Assembly (NCBI GenBank): GCA_036759185.1
Contig: DAIOVD010000216.1
Location: forward strand, 1-6,240
Reading direction: 5' to 3'
From: CAMDMI01 sp036759185
GTDB lineage: Bacteria; Bacteroidota; Bacteroidia; Cytophagales; Flexibacteraceae
Length of the DNA stretch: 6,240 bases
Positions 1-5,686 of this stretch are shown in pieces. Under the pieces are notes generated by a model, which saw only the letters and a list, made by a program, of their open reading frames with translations, did not search any database and was not told the DNA's origin. The stretch's first letter is position 1. Every line of letters begins with the position of its first letter. Both the position numbers and the translations under genes were made by a program.

Positions 1-39
1 CCAAAAAAGAAAAAGTCCCGTCAAAGACGAGACTTTTTC
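1..39 (-). terminator. Intrinsic terminator, best read leftward
   Basis: An inverted repeat spans 9-39: GAAAAAGTC and CGTC on the left arm pair with GACG and GACTTTTTC on the right, around an AAA loop. The only break is C18 opposite A30. In a leftward transcript that position becomes a G-U pair, giving a continuous 14-bp stem, and the stem is followed by six T residues (complement of 3-8). Read rightward the stem carries a C-A mismatch and the T run is only the one inside the stem. It therefore fits best as the terminator of the leftward PLP-enzyme transcript, although about 190 nt lie between that stop codon and the hairpin. It could also serve a rightward gene lying left of the window. Confidence 0.8.
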
Positions 40-226
40 TGATCATTAACTAAACCTTTTTCAATAATGCTAACTTCGAATCTTTAATATCTCTGTTGCA
101 TTATCCAAAAACCACGGGTCAAAAGTGGGGGCTGCCGATCGATTACGAGCATCGCATTTCGGCACAATCCTGACATAGGTGCCCGACTTGCCATAAAACC
201 CTGAAAACAAGGGAATTTCGGGATAA
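40..226. other. Spacer without a confident gene
   Basis: Between the terminator and the PLP-enzyme stop codon there is no recognised gene, RNA or repeat. The only structure seen is a minus-strand frame open for 53 codons between stops at 232-234 and 70-72. Its predicted peptide has a protein-like composition (for example TFDPWFLDNATEILKI near the end). It has no ATG, and its best start would be a TTG at 208-210 without a Shine-Dalgarno sequence. I do not call it a gene. It could be a small ORF, a decayed gene tail or chance. Confidence 0.5.
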
Positions 227-1153
227 TCAGCCTAAAAGCGCCGAATTCCAGGGAAATATACCTCCCGTGTGGATCAGTAAAATCCTTGATTCTTCTTTGA
301 AATATCCTTTTCCGGCTAAATCTGACACCGCAAAAAATGCCTTGCCGCTGTAAATGGGTTCAACCGGAAACTTTCTTTCATCCAAAACCTCCCGGCAAAA
401 CGATTTTAATCTGTCAGAAGTCCGGGCATAACCACCCTCGTGATACATATCGATCCACTCAATCGGAACCGAACTCCGAAAACCAGATGCCCGGAGCAAC
501 CAGTCTGATTCTACTTTCAGTCCGCCATTTGATTTCAATACCTCTACAGCCAACAGACGGGTATCCTTTTTGAGTCCAGCCGAAAAGCCAGAAACCGTTC
601 CGGCCGAAGCAGCAGGTAAAATGACGGTATCGAACATCGCCTCATCTGAGATCTGCCTTGCCCAATCTGCGACCGATCGGATGGAGACAGGAGACGATCC
701 GCCCAATGGAACCCATACTTTATTCTCAGTCACCGCCATCTGTGTATTTTCGTTCTCCGATTTCTGGTGCATTTCTCTGTATGCAGTCCTGCTAACCGGA
801 AGAAGGACGGCACCCCATTCTTTCATTTTCAATACAGCCGGATTTTCTTTCCATTCATGCTCTTCGCCCCGAATGAAAAAATAAGCCTTCTGTTTTAATT
901 CGGAAGCCGCAAACGCCAACGCAATCAAGTGATTGGAATAGGGTCCGCCCATGGATATGAATCCATCCCGATTGTCCATGGCGGCCTTTTCGAGAAACGG
1001 TTTGAGCTTATACCATTTGTTGCCCTGCACCCAGGGGTGGATGAGATCGGCCCGGAGAACGGTTACCTGAATGCGGGCTTTCGAAAATTCAGGACGGTTC
1101 CATTCCTGAAAAATGAGTGGAGGATTGGTTTGGAATATGGTTTCCGGATTCAC
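227..1153 (-). CDS. PLP-dependent D-cysteine desulfhydrase / ACC deaminase family enzyme
   Basis: This 308-residue protein belongs to the fold-type II PLP enzymes, in the group annotated as 1-aminocyclopropane-1-carboxylate deaminase or D-cysteine desulfhydrase. Such cytosolic enzymes release ammonia from a small amino acid, giving 2-oxobutyrate from ACC, or pyruvate plus sulfide from D-cysteine. Visible motifs are GNKWYKLK (44-51), whose K46 is the expected Schiff-base lysine; SNH (73-75), which stacks on or binds substrate in the family; the phosphate-binding turn ASAGTVSGF (182-190); YSGK (268-271); and HTGG (295-298). The protein looks complete at both ends. The start is GTG with no clear Shine-Dalgarno sequence. 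The next Met is residue 59, beyond the PLP lysine, so a later start is excluded. The upstream frame stays open but offers no standard start codon. It is transcribed divergently from dprA across 93 bp, so the two do not share an operon. The true substrate cannot be decided from sequence; in bacteria outside the rhizosphere, D-cysteine or a related amino acid is more likely than ACC. Confidence 0.88.
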   Translation of the reverse strand: MNPETIFQTNPPLIFQEWNRPEFSKARIQVTVLRADLIHPWVQGNKWYKLKPFLEKAAMDNRDGFISMGGPYSNHLIALAFAASELKQKAYFFIRGEEHEWKENPAVLKMKEWGAVLLPVSRTAYREMHQKSENENTQMAVTENKVWVPLGGSSPVSIRSVADWARQISDEAMFDTVILPAASAGTVSGFSAGLKKDTRLLAVEVLKSNGGLKVESDWLLRASGFRSSVPIEWIDMYHEGGYARTSDRLKSFCREVLDERKFPVEPIYSGKAFFAVSDLAGKGYFKEESRILLIHTGGIFPWNSALLG

Positions 1154-1231
1154 TGAATGGAATGTTGAAAAAAATCTGTCTTTTCCTTTTTGGGAACAAA
1201 ATAAAATCGGGCAAATTGCCGGGGCTAAACT

Positions 1232-1237
1232 AAAGGA
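1232..1237 (+). promoter_or_regulatory. Ribosome binding site deciding the dprA start
   Basis: AAAGGA lies nine bases before the TTG at 1247. An in-frame TAA at 1226-1228 closes the frame upstream, and the codons between are AAA GGA TTT ACA ACA apart from ACT just after the stop. TTG 1247 is therefore the only usable start in front of the first helix-hairpin-helix. Confidence 0.7.
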
Positions 1238-1246
1238 TTTACAACA

Positions 1247-2239
1247 TTGAAAGAAGAAGCCATTTACACACTGGCCTTAAACTCCATTCCGGGAATCGGG
1301 AATGTGTTGCTCAAGCAACTGGTTGCTTATTCCGGCTCGCCATCGGAAGCATTCAAAGCCTCAAAAAAACTGCTGACCAAAATTCCGGGCATCGGGCCAT
1401 CTCTGATTTCCAGTCTGGAGTCAGAGAAAAAAGAAGCGATGCTCAAAGCAGAGAAAGAAGCGGAGGCACTCGAAAAAGAAGGTGGATTTATGGTTCACTA
1501 TCTGGAACAGGACTACCCCGTCCGTTTGAAAGGCATTCCGGATGCTCCGCCGGTTTTATTCGGGAAAGGTCATTTTCATTTTGAAGCACAACACACACTT
1601 GCCATAGTGGGCACTCGTCAGGCCACTGCCTACGGTAAACAGGCCATTGAATCGTTTCTGGAAGAACTGCAGCCCTACAAACCGGTAATTGTAAGCGGAC
1701 TGGCTTACGGAATTGACATTGCAGCACATAAAACCGCACTTCAGTTGGGTATGGAAACATGGGGTGTGATGGCGACCGGGATCGATCAGGTCTACCCTTC
1801 TTCGCACAAATCAACGGTTCAGTCCATGTTGTCGAATGGCGGGGTTCTCACAGAAAATCCATTGAAAACCAAACCGGATGCACCACGGTTTCCTGCACGT
1901 AACCGTATTATTGCCGGGCTTGCCGATGCCATCTGGGTGGTCGAAGCAATGGATAAAGGCGGTGCCCTGATCACTGCCCATCTCGGTTCGGATTATTTCC
2001 GGGATGTATTCGCTTTACCCGGNNNNNNNNNNNNNNNNNNNNNNNNNNNNNNNNNNNNNNNNNNNNNNNNNNNNNNNNNNNNNNNNNNNNNNNNNNNNNN
2101 NNNNNNNNNNNNNNNNNNNNNNGAAATTGCCTGGCGAACACAGATTCCGATCAATCAACTGGCATCGATTCTCCTCAACCTTGAATTTCAGGGAATGGTA
2201 AAATCTCTTCCCGGGAAACGTTTTGGTCCGATGGTCTGA
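1247..2239 (+). CDS. dprA: DNA-processing protein DprA (interrupted by an assembly gap)
   Basis: DprA (Smf) binds incoming single-stranded DNA in the cytosol, protects it and loads RecA during natural transformation; it is also conserved in many bacteria not known to be competent. Two helix-hairpin-helix motifs, IPGIG at 14-18 and at 46-50, form the N-terminal SAM-like domain. The extended Rossmann fold follows, with VGTR (121-124), SGLAYGIDIAAH (150-161), FPARNRIIAGL (215-225), GGALITA (238-244) and FALPG (255-259). After a run of 100 N, the protein resumes in the C-terminal winged-helix domain (EIAWRTQIPINQLASILLNL), with a typical LPGKRF ending. The segment hidden by the gap should contain the conserved GxNxLI region. 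The start is TTG with a Shine-Dalgarno sequence at 1232-1237. The J-domain gene begins 26 bp downstream on the same strand, so co-transcription is likely. The frame continues across the 100 N only nominally, because the real gap length is unknown. Confidence 0.95.
   Translation: MKEEAIYTLALNSIPGIGNVLLKQLVAYSGSPSEAFKASKKLLTKIPGIGPSLISSLESEKKEAMLKAEKEAEALEKEGGFMVHYLEQDYPVRLKGIPDAPPVLFGKGHFHFEAQHTLAIVGTRQATAYGKQAIESFLEELQPYKPVIVSGLAYGIDIAAHKTALQLGMETWGVMATGIDQVYPSSHKSTVQSMLSNGGVLTENPLKTKPDAPRFPARNRIIAGLADAIWVVEAMDKGGALITAHLGSDYFRDVFALPXXXXXXXXXXXXXXXXXXXXXXXXXXXXXXXXXXEIAWRTQIPINQLASILLNLEFQGMVKSLPGKRFGPMV
2023..2122. other. 100-N assembly gap
   Basis: Exactly 100 N residues interrupt dprA. This is the conventional placeholder for a scaffold gap of unknown size and not a measured length. 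It replaces the end of the Rossmann domain and the linker to the winged helix. Both flanks are clearly the same dprA gene, so the join itself looks correct. Confidence 0.97.
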
Positions 2240-2265
2240 AAAATCCATTTACGGCTCGTAGATTT

Positions 2266-3393
2266 GTGTCGCGAACCAATCAGAGCGTGGCCGAAAATTA
2301 CTATCAGATACTTGGGGTGGGAATCCGGGCCACACCGGAAGAAATCAAATCGGCTTATAAACGGCTGGCGTTGAAGCATCATCCCGATGTAAACCAGGGT
2401 TCAAAACAACACGAAGAGCTTTTTAAACAAGTACTGGAAGCGTATCAAACGTTGTCAGATCCGGCTAAAAAAGACCTCTATGATCTGCGCTTGTTCTACA
2501 AAGTTTACCAGGGAAATCAATCATCTGCTCAGAATTCCGCACCGGATCCTGCGTACCGGGGTGTTCCTAAAACAAGAAGGGAGAAAGAAAGGGAAGAATA
2601 TTTCAGAAGGCGTCCGGAAAGAGAAGCCTACCGGAAATACACCGGGCCGCCAATCCGAGAAAGAGTGACGCTGCATTCCTTTGCGCTCACACTCCTGGTA
2701 ATTGGCTCCTTCGTAATGTTGTTTTTGTGGCTTGGGAATATGATGAACCGTCACACAGCCAAAGAGCATTTATCGAGAGGCGATTTTGGTGCAGCCCTTG
2801 AATTTGACGACACCTATGGAGAAGCTTATTTTGCCCGTTACCAGTACCTGAAAAAAATCACAACCAATCTCCCTGTGCTGATGAGGGATCTCAATAATGC
2901 CATTCGGTATGGGGAGGAACCCAGATCGGAATGGTATATTGAACGGGCTGCCGTGTATTTCAAAATGGACAGCCTGGATAAAACAAAACAGGACCTGATG
3001 ACGGCACGTTTCATCAATCCGGCTTCTGATACAGCAGCTTTTTATCTGGGTGATTTATTTTCGGATGTTCTCCAAAATAAACAAAAGGCCCTCTCCTACT
3101 ACGATACCACCATTCAGATCAATCCGAAGTTTTATCCGGCCCGGTATGGCAAAGCTTTTATGTTGTTTCAGTTGAAGCGTTTACCTCAAGCCTTGTCTGC
3201 ATTCAACGACTGTATGAAAATGGCTCCTGAAGATAAGAGATTGTATTATTACCGTGGTTCCATTTCCCTGGCACTGGGAGACAGTGTTGCCGCCTGCACC
3301 GATCTTGACCAGTCGCTCACCATGGGCATGGATGAAGCGAAACCTTTGGTCGATTCTTATTGCAGCAAGGTATCAATCCGGTACCAACCTTAA
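2266..3393 (+). CDS. Membrane-anchored J-domain protein with TPR repeats
   Basis: This 375-residue protein opens with a J domain (about residues 11-73) carrying the HPD tripeptide (39-41) needed to stimulate DnaK ATPase, followed by the usual EAYQTLSDPAKKDLYD end of the domain. The glycine/phenylalanine and zinc-finger regions of DnaJ proper are absent. A highly charged linker rich in Arg, Lys and Glu (about 102-134) leads to one membrane helix (about 138-158). The remainder has TPR-like helical pairs at roughly 187-214, 224-252, 258-286, 291-321 and 325-357. Positive charge before the helix predicts the J domain in the cytosol and the TPRs in the periplasm; this topology is inference. The start is GTG 2266; a second in-frame GTG at 2287 would give MAENYYQILGV and is an equally good choice, neither having a strong Shine-Dalgarno sequence. 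It follows dprA by 26 bp and overlaps the stop of the convergent glycosyltransferase gene. Its client is unknown. Confidence 0.9.
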   Translation: MSRTNQSVAENYYQILGVGIRATPEEIKSAYKRLALKHHPDVNQGSKQHEELFKQVLEAYQTLSDPAKKDLYDLRLFYKVYQGNQSSAQNSAPDPAYRGVPKTRREKEREEYFRRRPEREAYRKYTGPPIRERVTLHSFALTLLVIGSFVMLFLWLGNMMNRHTAKEHLSRGDFGAALEFDDTYGEAYFARYQYLKKITTNLPVLMRDLNNAIRYGEEPRSEWYIERAAVYFKMDSLDKTKQDLMTARFINPASDTAAFYLGDLFSDVLQNKQKALSYYDTTIQINPKFYPARYGKAFMLFQLKRLPQALSAFNDCMKMAPEDKRLYYYRGSISLALGDSVAACTDLDQSLTMGMDEAKPLVDSYCSKVSIRYQP

Positions 3394-4406
3394 TCAGCCA
3401 GCATCTCCGAAACCTTATCAAAAACAGTCTGGGCAGAAATCTGTTTGAGACAATCATTACTGGAACAAACTGAGTAGTTCCGGCCGTCGTAGCATGGACG
3501 GCAATGCAGATTTTCTCCGCCCCAGATCCAGGCCGAACGGGTTTGGAGACTTGCTTTTTCATGGGGAATGGTGGGTCCGAATAATCCCAGAACCGGGCAG
3601 TTAGCCAGATCGGCAAGATGAAGCGGGCCGCTGTCATGAGTAATTAACAGGTCCGCAGTTCTCAGAAGTGCGATGAAGTCATTCAAACCTGCCTTACCAA
3701 TGTAATTCTGGTATTCGATTCCTTCAAAATGCTCCAGCACCCAAAGATCAGATGGAGCACCGGTGAGGATCAGTTCATATCCATTTCGTGTCAGAAGAAC
3801 GGCCAGCTCTTTATAACGGCTTACAGGCCATCTTCGGAGATCATCATCACGAAGAATGTTTTTCGCTCCGCCACACGACAAGGCAATCCTCTTTTTCCGA
3901 TTGTTCGTTCCCGACACCTGCAATTCAAAATCAGGATTCCGGTAACTGAAAGCCGGGTACTGCAGGTCGAACTGAAAGGGACCGTCAGAATTTTCGAACG
4001 TCTGAACATAATCCCAGGAATGATGGCGGCCGGGAATGGGGTTCTGCCGTTTCGCCGGATTCCGTTCAAAGCGATCCGTCCGTTTGGACGTTGCCGGAAG
4101 CAGGAGCAATTTGTACAGATTGCTGTAGTAGAAATAGAGGGTTCGGTCGAAGTTCCGGAAGCCGAGTTTCTTCCAGACGGAAAGAATGGTTGAAATCCGG
4201 GCGAATGGTGACCCGGTCATCAGACTTTTCTCATCCACTTCCAGCACCTCATCAATGTCTTTGAACTGCCGAAGCATAGGCGCCACCTGAGTTCCGCAAA
4301 GCCATGTAATGCGGGCGTCCGGATGCTTTTTCCGGATGTGCGCAACCAAAGGAAGGCACATCACCACATCTCCGATTGCCCCGATTTTCACGATGAGAAT
4401 GTTCAA
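3390..4406 (-). CDS. Glycosyltransferase family 9 (heptosyltransferase-like)
   Basis: GT9 enzymes of the WaaC/WaaF type transfer heptose or related sugars from ADP-activated donors onto lipopolysaccharide core or other surface glycans, on the cytosolic face of the inner membrane. This 338-residue protein has the GT-B layout. The first strand and loop MNILIVKIGAIGDVV carry D13, which aligns with the catalytic Asp of WaaC. The C-terminal domain starts near 173 with the GG-N-D-RRWP pattern (179-194) and has the donor-site motif THDSGPLHLADL (256-267) followed by GLFGPT (274-279). The tail holds the four-cysteine pattern seen in many GT9 proteins (C302, C305, C314, C319). The start is TTG: the first beta strand begins at once and no ATG or GTG lies between it and the upstream stop. 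It is divergent from the methyltransferase and convergent with the J-domain gene. The sugar and acceptor cannot be told from sequence. Confidence 0.92.
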   Translation of the reverse strand: MNILIVKIGAIGDVVMCLPLVAHIRKKHPDARITWLCGTQVAPMLRQFKDIDEVLEVDEKSLMTGSPFARISTILSVWKKLGFRNFDRTLYFYYSNLYKLLLLPATSKRTDRFERNPAKRQNPIPGRHHSWDYVQTFENSDGPFQFDLQYPAFSYRNPDFELQVSGTNNRKKRIALSCGGAKNILRDDDLRRWPVSRYKELAVLLTRNGYELILTGAPSDLWVLEHFEGIEYQNYIGKAGLNDFIALLRTADLLITHDSGPLHLADLANCPVLGLFGPTIPHEKASLQTRSAWIWGGENLHCRPCYDGRNYSVCSSNDCLKQISAQTVFDKVSEMLAD

Positions 4407-4747
4407 ATTCTGATAGGTTATGGATTCCGTCTGAAGGAAATTGCCTGCAAAAGTGCAAGGTTACCCGAAATACTGGTTTTGATTTCGCCATTTGCCCGAA
4501 ATTATTTTTCCGGCAGGAGTTCGTTTTGGTTTCCGGACCCTAATTTTCAGTTACGAATTGTCAGGGATTTTGGTCCACTGTCCAATCGCCTTCATCCGGA
4601 ATGACGGAAAAAACAAAGAGATTATTCCTGACCAATGGTTTGAAAAATACGCTGCAAACGAAAATTTGGTGTCCGGATTAGAGAAACCTTACGTCTTTTT
4701 TTGCTTCTTTGCACTCGTTCTCCAAGACTGTTTTATTCCAACTATAC
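4407..4747. other. Divergent spacer between glycosyltransferase and methyltransferase genes
   Basis: This 341-bp spacer must hold the promoters of both flanking genes, but I could not identify a convincing one for either strand. It is AT-richer toward the methyltransferase gene, with a T run at 4694-4701. A plus-strand frame is open from a TTG at 4492 to a stop ending at 4782, encoding 96 residues, but it lacks a Shine-Dalgarno sequence and runs 35 bases into the methyltransferase gene. I do not call it a gene. No tRNA, terminator or clear repeat was seen. Confidence 0.5.
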
Positions 4748-5662
4748 ATGTTAAAAGATACCATAAAAGGGATTCTCAATAGCCTTCCGTACGTAAGCCA
4801 TCTGAACAAAGAACTTCGGAAGTACAAAACCTGGTATCCACCAGGGCATTATTACAACCCGCTTGTGAATGCAAAAGAACTGGAATCATACGCTGATGTG
4901 GTATTCGATACGTCAAAAAAGACGATCCATGGAATTGACTTTCAGGAAGAAAAACAACTGGCGCTTTTAGAACAACTCATTCCCCAGTACAAGGAACTCC
5001 CATTTCCGGTCGATCAGACACCTGGATTCCGGTATTACCTGGGCAACGGGATTTTCTCGTATTCCGACGGAATCTTTCTGTACATGCTGATGCGTCACTT
5101 TCAGCCAAAGCGAATTATCGAAGTTGGTTCCGGCCATTCATCTGCTGTGATGATCGACACCAATGAGCGGTTTCTGAACAATCAGACAAAGCTTACGTTC
5201 ATCGAGCCATATCCGGAGCGGTTGTATTCCTTGTTGAAAGATGCCGATAAAAGCCAGAACCGGATCTTTGAAAAACCCATCCAACAGGTTCCGATTTCTG
5301 AATTTGAAGCACTGGAAGCGGGTGACTTTCTGTTTGTTGACAGTAGCCACGTAAGCAAAACCGGTAGCGACGTTAACTTCATATTCTTTGAAGTTCTGCC
5401 AAGACTGAAGTCTGGTGTTTTCATTCACTTCCATGATGTGTTCACCCCGATGGAATACCCGAAAAGCTGGGTGATGAAACCAAATGACTGGTTTGGGTTT
5501 AATGAGATTTACATCCTACGGGCTTTTCTGATGTACAATCCAGATTTTGAAGTGGTTATGTTCAATACATTTTTAGAAGAACACCACGAAGGATGGTTCC
5601 AGAAACACATGCCTCTCTGCCTTGAAAACAAAGGTGGAAGCATCTGGCTCAGAAGAAAATAA
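4748..5662 (+). CDS. Class I SAM-dependent methyltransferase (Methyltransf_24 type)
   Basis: From the ATG at 4748 this is a 304-residue cytosolic protein. A frame extension to a TTG at 4709 would add 13 residues; ATG 4748 is preferred because it opens the amphipathic N-terminal helix and the extension has no ribosome binding site. An N-terminal region of about 120 residues includes the YPPGHYYNPLV segment (30-40) that recurs in methyltransferases of this kind. The Rossmann core follows: motif I EVGSGHSS (125-132) for S-adenosylmethionine, an acidic residue E153 in FIEPYPERL at the end of strand 2, VDSSH (197-201) at strand 4, and the IHFHDVF strand-5 region (226-232), matching the D/H pattern of Methyltransf_24. 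Relatives often lie in surface-polysaccharide loci, and the adjacent divergent GT9 gene suggests a glycan-related substrate, which is inference. The next gene follows 24 bp after the stop on the same strand. Confidence 0.87.
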   Translation: MLKDTIKGILNSLPYVSHLNKELRKYKTWYPPGHYYNPLVNAKELESYADVVFDTSKKTIHGIDFQEEKQLALLEQLIPQYKELPFPVDQTPGFRYYLGNGIFSYSDGIFLYMLMRHFQPKRIIEVGSGHSSAVMIDTNERFLNNQTKLTFIEPYPERLYSLLKDADKSQNRIFEKPIQQVPISEFEALEAGDFLFVDSSHVSKTGSDVNFIFFEVLPRLKSGVFIHFHDVFTPMEYPKSWVMKPNDWFGFNEIYILRAFLMYNPDFEVVMFNTFLEEHHEGWFQKHMPLCLENKGGSIWLRRK

Positions 5663-5686
5663 TGACTATACACCACGTTAACTTTT

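Noticed and set aside
1154..1246. Possible promoters in the divergent PLP-enzyme/dprA spacer
   Set aside because: I tested sigma70-like and Bacteroidota-type (TAnnTTTG) patterns on both strands and found only partial matches with wrong spacing.
1488..1814. 108-codon minus-strand frame inside dprA
   Set aside because: It lies opposite the conserved Rossmann motifs of DprA and has no protein-family signal.
3729..4193. 154-codon plus-strand frame opposite the GT9 gene
   Set aside because: The minus-strand frame carries all GT9 motifs across this stretch; the plus-strand product has no recognisable motif.
4444..4460. Short inverted repeat around TGCA AAAG TGCA upstream of the glycosyltransferase
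   Set aside because: The pairing arms are only four bases plus an imperfect CC/GG flank, which is too short for an operator or terminator call.
4709..4737. Promoter-like TTGCAC and TTTATT spaced by 17 bases in front of the methyltransferase
   Set aside because: The -10-like element ends only ten bases before the ATG, which would force a nearly leaderless mRNA. The match is weak and the region is T-rich, so chance is likely.
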